Assembly: GCA_023512835.1 (NCBI GenBank)
Contig: CM042084.1
Coordinates: 51,796,531 to 51,860,530, forward strand
Source: Taxillus chinensis
Taxonomy: Eukaryota > Streptophyta > Magnoliopsida > Santalales > Loranthaceae
Reading direction: 5' to 3'
Length of the DNA: 64,000 bases
The notes below the pieces were generated by a model. It was not told the origin of the DNA, ran no database searches, and saw only the letters and a list, made by a program, of their open reading frames with translations. Positions 54,471 to 64,000 of this stretch are shown in pieces. The position numbers were made by a program, and so were the translations under genes. The first letter of the stretch is position 1, and each line of letters starts with the position of its first letter.

Positions 54471-54514
<44 letters not shown>
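54471..54514 (+). repeat. (GA)22 microsatellite
   Basis: An uninterrupted GA run in the transcribed leader of the Tekay-1 3' LTR. The 5' LTR has a CA-then-GA run of 36 bp at the same place (34891-34926). Confidence 0.95.
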
Positions 54515-54517
<3 letters not shown>

Positions 54518-54659
54518 GGCCAGAGAGAGGGAGAGACGGCCAGAGAGAGGGAGAAACGGCTAGAGAGGGAGGGAGACGATCTAAGGCCGACGATCTAAGG
54601 TTCCTATCAACCCTTGAAACTCACTCACAAAATTCTGGATTTTACCTGTCATGGATGAG

Positions 54660-56692
54660 TAGGGGTGCAAAATGGACCGCTGGTCCGCGGACCAGTCCGT
54701 GGTTCGTGCGGACTGATAACGTGCATTTTATGCCGTTATTCTAGTGTTTATTTAGGATGTTTAAGAGCATGATTAGAGCCTTATTGCTTCATATATCATA
54801 TATATTTGCTCCAACCCCTAGGAAGATGCTATTTGCAAATACATGCGTTTTTAAGCTGTTTTGGCAGATTTTGGAGCTCACTTTTGATATAGTAGATGGC
54901 CTCAAATAATTGGCGTGCAAGAACAAACGTTTCTTAGAATGATGTCCTCTACCTACCACAGAAATTTCAGAGCATTTGGAGCTGCACGTGAATTCACCCA
55001 TTTCACGTGCAAGCCTACTTTTGCCTCTCAGGCCTCTACAGGATGCAAGGAAGCTTGGGGAGAAGTTTGAGCTGATTTGGAGGTGCACGTGAATTCACCA
55101 TATCACGTGCAAATTGACGTGCAGAGATATTTTTGGACTGATCCTATCGTTTTTCCATGCTGATCATTTGTTCCTGAAGGCCCAAGTCCAAATTGTGGAT
55201 GGAAGATAGAAATTTTAAAGTTTCTAGTGTTACTTATCAAAACTACGTCGTTTTGATAGATGGGCTAGGTTACACACCTCAAGGCCCATCCAAACTCTAT
55301 AAATACAAGCCTCCACGCCTCTGCTATGGATACCTAGACCCCCTACACGTTTTTAGAGAGAGAGGCTCCACGACTTGGAGGTTGCTCCTTGACCTAGGAG
55401 AAGCGACCCGTCGCGGCCGTTGCGGCCGTCCTTCTGACCGTCGCGAATTTTGAAGCCTGGATTTGAAGCTTTGCTGTGCACGTGGATTAGAAGAAGATGT
55501 TGAGCTTTTCTGCTTTGTGTTTGCTTGTAATCATGCGTGAGTAGTCTTTTAATCTAGGGGAGCAATGTAGCCCCCTTGTTGCTTTCTTTGTGTTTATGAA
55601 TATTGGGTTTGGATGATTGAGTTTTGCATGTTTTATGAATCTGTTCTTAATTCTATCTTTGGATGTACACCTTGGTATTCTTAGCCCTAGTCTGGGGCGG
55701 ATTGAGATTCATAACTTATTTGTAATTGGTGTGATCATTATCCTTTTGCAAGTATGATTTATTGGCTTTGCATGTTTGTGTGTTTAGATGACCATTCTGG
55801 CATACAACTCTTAAAAGGACCTCAATGACCATTTGTTGTCCTTGGCTTGTGTTTAGTATGTTTTCAATCAGACAACCCTAATACCATGAACCAGTAAAGA
55901 TAACATAGAGAGGTGAAATTGTGACCCTAGATGCTTTTAATCCTTGAATCTTAATCCTAAAATCAATTTGCTTTCTTTGTTTATTTAGAAAACCACATAA
56001 AAATTAGATCTTTAGTTATAAAAAGAATTCATTTTTTGTCAAGACATTTTATAGAACAAGAGCAATTGGGTGTTTTGATTTGAGAACTAGAAAACTAGGC
56101 TAATCCCTGTGGGTTCGACCCCTTACTTGCTGTTATTCTTTTAGTGCAAACTTAGGGAATTTATTATCTTGAAGAGAGATTTAACGACATTAGCTAGCTC
56201 TTTTAGAGAGGCTAAAAATCTTGTCTGTCACGGACCGGAGCGGATTGGACCAGAAATATTCTGGTCCATTTCAATCGCGGGCCTAAACGGACCGGTCCGT
56301 TTAGGCCCGGTCCATGCGGACCAAATCCGTGCAGATGCAGACCGGTCTGCGGACTGGCTATTTTATTTTTTTAAAATTATTATATATTCTATTTAGTATA
56401 TTAGTACCTAAAGCTTAAAACTATTAATTTTAAAATTAATATTTAGAAATATAAACTATTAAATATAATTTTAAAATTTAAAATTTTAATTATTTCTAAC
56501 AAAATTAATTTATAACAAGATTTTAAATAAATAAATAAATATGGATCGGGGCCTGAACCGGTCCGCGTCCGCATGCGGACCGGACCGGACCAGAAACATT
56601 CTGGTCTGTCAAAAGTGCAGGCCTAAACAGGCCAGCCCGTTTAGGTCCGCTCCATCATGGACCGGACCGGACCGGTCCGTTTTACACCCCTA
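54660..56692. mobile_element. Non-autonomous hAT-like element, split by an Athila solo LTR
   Basis: The ends TAGGGGTGCAAAA and TTTTACACCCCTA are inverted repeats (one mismatch). The flanks TGGATGAG (54652-54659) and TGGATAAG (56693-56700) form an 8-bp target duplication with one change, and the 5' LTR shows the empty site at 35149. An 8-bp duplication and TAGGG ends are typical of hAT. The element proper is about 510 bp, encodes nothing, and is full of short GGACCGGTCCG palindromes. It is AT-rich in the middle (56360-56540). Confidence 0.85.
54714..56230 (+). mobile_element. Athila-type solo LTR inside the hAT-like element
   Basis: It starts TGATAACGTGCATTTTATG and ends AATCTTGTCTGTCA, flanked by CGGAC on both sides (54709-54713 and 56231-56235). 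At 1,517 bp it is more diverged from the Athila-1 LTR than the solo LTR at 2407 is; for example, CACGTGAATTCACC replaces some CAATTGG words. It carries the palindrome at 55226-55247. Confidence 0.92.
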
Positions 56693-56778
56693 TGGATAAG
56701 TCCTGAAAATTTAGTAGTGGATCCTATGTGACCCTTCTCTTACCCCCAAACTTTGTGAACGTGATGATGAGTATATAC

Positions 56779-56779
<1 letters not shown>

Positions 56780-56818
<39 letters not shown>

Positions 56819-56819
56819 T
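56780..56819 (+). repeat. (AT)n(GT)n microsatellite
   Basis: An AT run followed by GT repeats in the Tekay-1 3' LTR. The 5' LTR has a shorter TA run at about 35216-35230. Confidence 0.9.
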
Positions 56820-58423
56820 GGTTTATTGAGATTTTCAATATAGATATCTGGGGAAGAATTGATTTGGATGGCCTGGGTTTGTCTAGATGGGTAGTTGGGC
56901 ATGAGTGTAGAGGCTGGAATTGAAAATAGGCCTTGTATTCCAGGTTTAAAACTTAATAACTCACAAACTAACCGGAATTTGAGGTGGGTTCTTTAGAGAG
57001 AAGTCTTTAGAATAACAAAACAAAGAAAATTATGCAAAAACATGGCTGCATGCCACATTGCACGTCATATCCCCATATGGCGTGCAGGCCCAAATACCCT
57101 GAGAATTTAACCCAGACTTCCTTGAGATGTGTAGAAGGTAGGGAGCTAAAAATACCCCTGCACGCCATATAGCCCATATGACGTGCATCCTTCATTTTGC
57201 CTCTTTTGGCTGCCCCATTTAGCCAGAGGTCCCTTATGTGGAAAATAGAGTGATTTGGATAATGTTTATGAGTTGAATTTGTCTAAAAACTTCCCAAAAT
57301 AGTTCAAAAACACATATGTTGATAAAGCGTTAATTGTGAATGTTAGTGAGAATGTTCTTTTGCACTACATGAGCCGAGTGTCTTGTTGACGTACATTAAT
57401 ATGTCTAAGTTATGCTTGTTGAGTTGCATTAATACGTTTGAGTTATGCTCACCGAGTTACCTTGTATTGAGATGAGATGAATTCTTTGGGTTACTTTGTC
57501 TGAGTTGAGATGCATGCCTGAGTTGCATTCCCGAGTTACACTTGCATTTGAGCTGTGTTTACTGAGATGTACTTGAAATGTACTTGCTGAGATGCTGTGA
57601 ACTTGTGTTTGAGAATGAGTACCCAAATACTTGTGGGTTGAGCTGACTTATGGGCCGGGCATAACTACTAGACCCCTTTGAGATTTGGCCAGGACTGCGG
57701 TCCTGAGCCTCGGTGTAGCACTCACGACGGTGGGCTAAGTCTGCACCCATTCCTGAGGGTAGGTATGGCGTCTGAGGAGGTGATGGCCATATCTGACTCG
57801 AGTGGAAAATGTTGCATTGGTGACCATGCAACATTCGCCTGGATGTGGTATGTCATGTCGCCGTGGTGGCGGGGTGTCCTCTGCCCTCCAGTGTGGGCAC
57901 AGGTAATGGCGTGTTACTGGGTGATGTTTGCTGCTTTTGCTTTAGGCACTACACGAACACAAGTATACACTTGTTATGCTTTTTGTGGAGTGGGACGGGT
58001 TTGGGAGACTAGAACCCTACTGAGCTATGGTTTGCTCACCCCTCCTATAAACTGTTCTTTTGCAGGGTCTAGCAGGCAGTAGGTGGAAGAGCTGTGGTGG
58101 TAGGCTACTGAGGTTGAGGACTTTATATTAATTTTCATCACTTTCGTGGATTTGTGTTTTTTTATGGTTTGGATTGTTTGTAAACAGAACATATTGTGGT
58201 TTGATGGGAGTTTTTCCCCAATTGAGTTGTAATGAACTTTGAGCCCCTTTGAAATGTAATAAATTGAGATATGGTTATTGTTTGATTGGTGGTTGTGTAC
58301 AAGTTTGGGACAGCACTCGTGTTATAAGTCCTTTTTAGATGTTTGCACCAACCCCTTGCGGGTGCGGGCATGGGCAGTCACTACCCATTTCCAAGCGAAA
58401 GGAAATTGGGGCGTGACAGTTCG

Positions 58424-59291
58424 TGCGGGAGATAGATGGAGCCCCTTCAGAGTTCAGACGTACCGACCCGGTTAAATGCGGGGAGTACACCGCTAGTCTC
58501 GGACTTCACGTTGAAGAGGGGACTTGGCCATCCCTACACAAACTGGTCGGGAACTGGAGCCATTATCCTGATGAGCCCAAGGCAAGGCGAAACCAGTCTA
58601 CGTGTGCCCCGATCGGTATGGCTTACTCGGCGCATCCACCAGGGTGACCGAGTGCCGCACAGGTGAAAACCCTGACCCCGTGAGATTATTTAGCATCAGT
58701 GAGTCCTTATTCAGCACCAGTGGGTTTAGCCCAGATTTATCAGTGTTAATTTTCTTGCTCCATATCAGTGCTAATTCCTTACTCCATGTTAATGGGTTAG
58801 CCCAGATTTCTTACTCCGGATTTGACCAAGTTTGACCGCCGAATCTGGGCTTATTTCGGACTAGTGGGCTTAGCCCGGATTTGACCAAGTTTGACCACCA
58901 GATTTGGGCTTATTCCGGATCAGTGGGCTTAGCCCGGATTTGACCAAGTTTGACCGCCGTATTTGGGCTTAGTCCGGATTGGACAATGTTTGACCGCCGG
59001 ATTTGGGCTTAGTCCGCATCAACGGGCTTAGCCCGAATTTGACCAAGTTTGACCACTGGATTTGGGTTTCCCCAAATATTTCCGTGTGTGGGCTTGGTCG
59101 CCACATGACACCTCTACTTGGGCTTCCTTAGGCCTCTCTTGTTCTCACTTGCTGTGTAAGGAGAGTGTCTTTGTATATATACTGGGCGAAGTAGAAGCAA
59201 AACTGGCAATGTGGGACAAACATGCATATGAAGAACCAAAATTCGTGAAAAAATGACAGATTTATGGGTAGGGGTGAGTGAAAAGGGCGTT
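58424..59291 (+). repeat. Gypsy-3 3' LTR, continuation after Tekay-1
   Basis: It continues the LTR begun at 34363; the shared GTTCG marks the interruption. It contains a five-copy tandem repeat (58818-59075) and a TATA-like TGTATATATACTGG (about 59172). It is cut by the Athila-2 LTR near 59292, and no LTR end or primer site is reached. Short frames such as 58423-58647 look like chance. Confidence 0.6.
58818..59075 (+). repeat. Tandem repeat, about 59-bp unit, five copies
   Basis: Units start near 58818, 58877, 58936, 58976 (a 58-bp unit; the unit before it is cut to 40 bp) and 59034. Each contains GGATTTGACCAAGTTTGACC then GGGCTTA(G/T)TCCGGAT and GGGCTTAGCCC. The array lies upstream of the TATA-like site, so it would be U3 sequence. 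Confidence 0.8.
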
Positions 59292-60710
59292 TGTCGCACA
59301 TGCACTTCAAATAAAATTTAAACTAAGTATAGCATAGGGCTAACATAGGTCGTTCTCTACCGGAGGACTTATAAAATTCAATTCAATCTATTTAATTACT
59401 CGTTTACCAAAAACTAATAAAAAATATAAAATATAAAATTGGGGGATTTTTGATCGAATTAAAACTAATTAAAACAAAGATTTTAACTAAGAAAATCAAT
59501 AACTGAGAAAATCAATTAATTAAATATGTAACCGGTTTAACTTCACACCTGAATGCTGTTTATCACTATCCCAAAAGATTAATTAGATAAATTATGGCCC
59601 CATAATTCAAATGCATCAAGACACCATGAATACAATCAAATTATGAATTTATTCCAACCAGAATAATTATGAATTAATTCTCGAAAGACTGCCCGTTCCC
59701 TACGAAACAAATCTTCCCACTCAAATAGAATAATAACGCACAATGAATTGCTAAATTAACACTCAACCGAGATATTAAATCAACAAATCAAAGAGATAGA
59801 GAATTAAATCATAGCACATAAAATACCAAATTAAATGTTAAAACATGGATTCAAAACAAGCATCCAAAGTGTTGCGCTAAACCGATTACAAAATACTTAC
59901 CCCTCCATAGGTTGAAAAATCACAAATATGTTTGGAAAAATTAGAACAACAGAATTAGAACAGAATTAAGATAAATAGGCTGCAAACAATTAAACACTCG
60001 GTCTTGAACTCGATCTGAATCTTCAATATTCGCCGCGCTAATTTCTTAAATTTCTGCTATTAACTGCTGTACGTGCTGATGGAAAACTGGCTGGGCTCGC
60101 GCGCGCTGGTGGGTCTCTTGCTGCTGCTCATGTGTGATGAACTACGCTGATGTGATGGTGATGCTGCTGCGTGGACGAGGTGTAGCGCGCTGGTATTGAA
60201 GACGTGCGAGCGTGACGAGCTGCTGCGGGAGGATTGATAAACGGACGAGGCGTTGTTCTGGAGAGTCTGGGCACGGGATGGGTCTCTCCTCTCTTTATAT
60301 CCTCTCGCATGGCTACTTCAAATAAGAGATTTGGCAATTAATGCTTGTGGGCCCACAAGATATCACCACTCCTTCAAATTTCCTTCAATTCTTACGCCCA
60401 AGCACAAGCAATTCTTTCCATTCTTCTTCTTCACGTATTGCATGCAAACTAATAATAATAATAATAATAAATAAATAAAAATACAAAACATTAAAATAAT
60501 CAATTAAGCCTAAAAAATTAATATTAAAAATTAGAATAATTAATTTAGCATTTAAAATCACCAAAATTAATATTAAATCTATAAAAATGAATAAAATAGT
60601 AAATAATTGAAAATGGGGAAAACTATTATAAAAATGCATTAATTTAATAAAATATTAAGTTAAAGTCCATAAATTAATTACAAATTTAATGACAAATTAC
60701 GCAGTTATCA
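59292..60710 (-). repeat. Athila-2 3' LTR
   Basis: On the minus strand it starts TGATAACTGCGTAATTTGTC directly after a polypurine tract. The 3' end is set near 59292 (TGTCGCACA on the plus strand) and is tentative. A minus-strand TATA box GATATAAAGAGAGG lies at about 60303-60290. U5 contains GGTAGAGAACGACC, common in Athila LTRs. The CTACGTCG palindrome is absent. Confidence 0.7.
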
Positions 60711-62108
60711 AATTCCCCCACACTTGAACTTTGGTCGTCCTCGAACAAAAATAAAGCTTAAGCACCAAACAAAGATTATCTAATCATGCAAATTCAAATA
60801 TGCAAAGAGAACAGCTTGAATATCACGAATTAAGTTCTAGTATAGACGTGAGTGTGTGAAACTAAAAATTCATCAACTTCTTTATTCGTTCAATCCATTT
60901 CTCATTCATGACACTCAATCAAGTCACACAAATATGCAATTATCAATCAGTTGGCTAATATTAAGCATACCCAAAAATTAACCATAGTTATTCCATACTC
61001 CAAATATCATGCCATCATTCATACACATACTTGAGTAAAACAAATGGGTGAAGATTACTGGAGCTAAACAGGATATATGCAATGGATTGGCCAATCACTT
61101 TTTTTTAAATTTTTTTTTCTTTCATTTTTTTAAAAATAGGCAGCCAAACTTACTTAACAATAACCGTCTATACCACCCATGTAGCGGAACCATCCGGCAG
61201 CTCCCAGATTATGGCGGATCTTAGGGTACCAGGTTTAAAAGCCCTTCAGGATAAGTTCCAAGTAATATAGCATACTCCGCAAGTTGGCTAACCTTTTTCA
61301 ATAATGCTCTTTTTTTTAATTAATAACCTTACAAGGTTGCATTTTATGCTCTCCCTTGATGGATTATTCACTCTCTTTTTTTAAATATCTCACTTTATAT
61401 TCACAAGCTTAGCTCATATAAAACCCAAATGCAAGAAAAACTCAAGTATTGGCATGAATAAGATGTAATGATAAAACAGTATTTCACAACTCATGGAATT
61501 AAAGTCCAAGCATAACTCAAAATTAGCTAGAATCATGATTATCACATGTTTGCACATCCCAATTAAGGCATAAAAGTCAAGATGAATTAATCAAATATTA
61601 AAGCATTAAAATTTCAGTTGTGCAAAATATATATCCATACTAGACAACTTAACTCTAACTATTCAAGATTCCCAATCATTATTCAAATATTGCATAATCA
61701 AATAAACTCAAATGGAAATAATCATTAGTGCTCAAGGATTTACCAAAAATTCAAGTGTCAATCAAGTTCAAGACTAAAAACATGCAGCCTAAAAACAAAA
61801 ATAAATAAATAAATAAAGCACACAAAAAACAAAAGAAAATGTTTTTGGTTTTTTTTTTTTTTTATAATAAAAATAAATAAATAACTAAATAAACTAAATA
61901 AAAACACAATAACAAGCAAAAATAGACTAATGAAAAAACACAGGAGAGAAAAAAAAATTAACTAAACTAAGCTAGGTGTTCCCTCCCCCACACTTAAATG
62001 TTGCATTGTCCTCAATGTAATCCAAAAATAGAAGCTATGGACATGAAATGCAATTCTAAAAATGAACAATGAACAATAAATGAGAAGGAAAGAAACAACC
62101 TGATGGGC
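60711..62108 (-). other. Athila-2 spacer between integrase and 3' LTR
   Basis: No credible ORF. TTTAAGTGTGGGGGAGGG (61998-61981) near the pol end is echoed by TCAAGTGTGGGGGAATT (60727-60711), the polypurine tract at the LTR. Both are preceded by GAGGAC-type text. The 56-bp block shared with Athila-1 is at 61373-61318. A/T homopolymers flank it. Confidence 0.75.
61318..61373 (-). promoter_or_regulatory. 56-bp noncoding block identical in Athila-1 and Athila-2
   Basis: The minus strand reads from GAGTGAATAATCC to GGTTATTAATT, base for base as at 50468-50523. It is bounded by a purine/A-rich run on one side and an A run on the other, as in Athila-1. Confidence 0.7.
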
Positions 62109-63240
62109 TCAAAGAATGATAGGGTCGTACAGTTGGATAGAATCCAACGCAGGTAAAGGATAACCCCCATAGAAGTGCTTGAGCCGATGTCCATTGACCG
62201 TGAAGTTATGTCCTGATTCTTCCTGAATGATCTCCACCGCACCATATGGAAAAACACGAACTACAGTATAGGGGCCAGTCCATCTCGTCCTCAGCTTACC
62301 AGGCATAAGCTTCAGTCTCGAAGTATAAAGAAGAACACGCTCGCCTTCTTCGAATTCCCTCTTGTGAATTATCTTGTCATGGGCAGCCTTGGACTTTTCC
62401 TTGTAGAGCCTTGCATTATCATAAGAATCCAAACGAAGCTCCTCAAGCTCCTGAAGTTGAAGTTTCCTGTGCTCCCCTGCTTGGGCTAAGTCCAGATTGC
62501 AAGCTTTAACCGCCCAGTATGCTCTATGCTCCACCTCCACGGGAAGATGACAAGACTTCCCATAAACTAATCGAAATGGGGACATGCCAATGGGAGTCTT
62601 GTATGCTGTTCGATAGGCCCAAAGTGCATCATCAAGGCGCTGGCTCCAATCCTTCCTATTGGGCTGAACAGTCTTCTCCAAGATTTGCTTCAACTCCCGA
62701 TTGGACACCTCTGCTTGGCCATTGGTTTGGGGATGGTATGGTGTCGATGTTTTATGTGTCACCCCATACTTCAAGTAGTGCTCGAAAGTGCCTGTTGCAA
62801 AAGTGAGTCCCTTGATCGCTAATGATAGCTTTAGGAATGCCAAACCTACAAAAGATGTTAGTTTTCACAAAATCCACAACAACTTTTGAATCGTCAGTCC
62901 TCGTGGCTTTCGCCTCCACCCACTTACTCACATAATCCACAGCAACCAATATATACAAATAACCAAAAGAACTAGGAAAAGGACCCATGAAATCAATACC
63001 CCAAACATCAAAAAGTTCACAAAATATCATAGGCTGTTGAGGCATCTCATGTTTCCTAGATATATTACCTGTATGTTGGCAACGATCACATGCTTTACAA
63101 AACTCATAAGCATCATGAAACAAAGTGGGCCAATACATACCAGAGTCCAATACCTTCCTAGCTGTACGCTGTGAACCAAAGTGTCCTCCACAAGCAAGTG
63201 TGTGGCAGAATTTCAAAATGGATGGGATCTCATGGCTGGG
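62109..63240 (-). pseudogene. Athila-2 integrase
   Basis: The zinc finger ends [20 protein letters not shown]. The catalytic core has [20 protein letters not shown] (Asp), [19 protein letters not shown] (Asp) and [20 protein letters not shown] (Glu). The C-terminus carries [20 protein letters not shown] and [14 protein letters not shown]. One frameshift near 62790, between the second Asp and Glu, breaks the frame. Catalytic residues are otherwise intact. There is no chromodomain. Confidence 0.85.
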
Positions 63241-64000
63241 GACACATCGTCGAATAATCTGATCACTGCCAATCCGCCAAAGATAGGGATCGTCCCAAAA
63301 ATAGTGCCTCGCTTCACTCTTCAACTTCGCTACTTGGTGCTTCCTATAATGATCAGGAATTTTAGAAGCCACCAAGTAGTTCACCAAATCAGCATACCAT
63401 GGGAGGGTAGAAGAGACTGCATATAAGTGCTCATCTGGAAAGGTGTCTCTCAACCCCAAGGAGGTGATGTCCTCTGAAAGGTGGGGAAGTCGGCTCATGT
63501 GATCAGCAACTAGATTTTCAGACCCCTTCTTGTCTCTGATCTCTATGTCGAACTCTTGAAGAAGCAACATCCATCGAATAAGTCGTGGCTTGGCATCTGG
63601 CTTCTTCAATAGGTACCTCAGGGCCGCATGATCGGGAAAAGACAACAACTTTCGATCCCAAGAGATAGGAACGAAATTTGTCTAAGGCAAAGATGACGCA
63701 AGGAACTCCTTCTCGGTAGTGGTGTAGTGGCACCGAGCCGCATCTAAGGTCCTCGAGGCATAGGCAACGACATGTGGAACTCCATCCACTCTCGTGAAAG
63801 AACAACTCCCACGACAAAATTGGAAGCATCACACATAAGCTCAAATGGATGGTCCCACTTTGGTGGTTGAATGATCGGCGGGGTGGTCACCGCTTCTTCA
63901 ACTCATCAAAAGCTAACCTTGCAAGAATCATCAAAAACAAAAGATTTCTCTTTTTGCAACAATTGCGCAAATGGGTGCGCAATCTTGCTGAAGTCCCCGA
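63241..64000 (-). pseudogene. Athila-2 RT end and RNase H
   Basis: At the window edge GDFSKIAHPFAQLLQKEKSF-like text marks the RT thumb/connection. LSLCVMLPILS is a frameshifted remnant of the FELMCDAS motif (about 63845-63800). RNase H continues with HYTTTEKEF (about 63722), then [20 protein letters not shown] and [11 protein letters not shown] (about 63490). Frames change near 63640, 63830 and 63900. The linker to integrase ([20 protein letters not shown]) is open. Confidence 0.8.

Larger units (their letters stand above)
34487..58418 (+). mobile_element. Tekay-1: chromovirus without gag, carrying nested Athila-1 and hAT insertions
   Basis: The LTRs (34487-36844 and 54068-58418) start TGTAAGGACCCGTGTTTGAG and end GTGACA. 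The outer target duplication is GTTCG (34482-34486 and 58419-58423). The internal order is Met primer site, short leader, protease, RT, RNase H, integrase and chromodomain, then polypurine tract. Gag is missing. Athila-1 splits the integrase zinc finger at GTGCC. Removing the nested insertions leaves an element of about 8.6 kb. The C-terminal chromodomain after integrase puts it in the Tekay/Del lineage. Confidence 0.9.
54068..58418 (+). repeat. Tekay-1 3' LTR, interrupted by a hAT-like element
   Basis: Without the insertion and its duplicated 8 bp (54660-56700) the LTR is about 2.3 kb and closely matches the 5' LTR. It has an expanded GA repeat (54471-54514) and a longer AT/GT repeat (56780-56819). 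It lacks about 95 bp found at 35000-35090 in the 5' LTR, including both splice-donor-like sites. Confidence 0.88.
59292..64000 (-). mobile_element. Athila-2: 3' half of an Athila-type element
   Basis: On the minus strand: RT end and RNase H, integrase, a noncoding spacer with duplicated tract motifs, polypurine tract and 3' LTR. The 5' part lies beyond the window. Integrase resembles that of Athila-1 but is clearly diverged, so this is a different family of the same lineage. Confidence 0.85.

Noticed and set aside
58423..58666. Overlapping frames after Tekay-1
   Set aside because: Inside the Gypsy-3 LTR, which has a tract-LTR border at 34363; the frames have no domain.

Overview
The window is a stretch of plant heterochromatin-like DNA built almost entirely of nested LTR retrotransposons, with one small hAT-type DNA transposon remnant. 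I see no convincing single-copy host gene, tRNA, rRNA or CRISPR array. The lineages (Tekay-type chromovirus, Athila, Tat/Ogre and SIRE-like copia) and plant-style TATA boxes point to a flowering plant. The DUF7745-like proteins and the LTR style remind me of Myrtales, pomegranate in particular; that is recollection only and low confidence.

Layout. 1-2237: an Athila-type LTR fragment (1-707) followed by most of a Tekay-like LTR ('LTR-X', 708-2237). 2238-9383, minus strand: the 5' part of a Tat/Ogre-type element with its LTR (6850-9383), tRNA-Arg primer site and two tandem DUF7745-like ORFs; the downstream copy is split by an Athila solo LTR (2407-3885, TSD CTCCC). 9384-16804: a badly decayed Tekay element ('Tekay-2'). 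16805-17722: a second Ogre LTR fragment. 17723-34352: a SIRE-like copia ('copia-B', +) whose gag is split by a nearly complete element of the same family in the opposite orientation ('copia-A', -, 19244-32255, TSD GTTCA). 34353-59291: a gypsy PPT and LTR ('Gypsy-3') split by the gag-less Tekay element 'Tekay-1' (34487-58418, TSD GTTCG). Tekay-1's integrase is itself split by 'Athila-1' (39455-52767, TSD GTGCC), and its 3' LTR carries a hAT-like element (54660-56692, 8-bp TSD) that holds another Athila solo LTR (54714-56230, TSD CGGAC). 59292-64000: the 3' half of 'Athila-2' on the minus strand.

Gene content. Every coding region belongs to an element, and nearly all are broken by stops and frameshifts. 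Gag, aspartic protease, reverse transcriptase, RNase H and integrase are recognisable in the copia, Tekay and Athila copies, but no polyprotein is open throughout. The intact-looking exception is the 461-residue DUF7745-like ORF at 4940-6325. Athila-1 carries an additional gene after integrase that ends in a Ulp1-like (C48) cysteine protease domain with a well-spaced His-Asp-Cys triad, and a promoter-like segment lies in front of it. Copia-A also has a decayed extra ORF after pol.

Most notable signals: (1) the Ulp1-like gene in the envelope position of Athila-1; (2) a 56-bp noncoding block identical between the two diverged Athila elements; (3) matching splice donor, branch-point-like and acceptor signals inside three different Tekay-type LTRs, suggesting an LTR-embedded leader intron; (4) a palindrome centred on CTACGTCG just upstream of the TATA box in unrelated LTR families; (5) a long inverted repeat made by same-family copia insertion.
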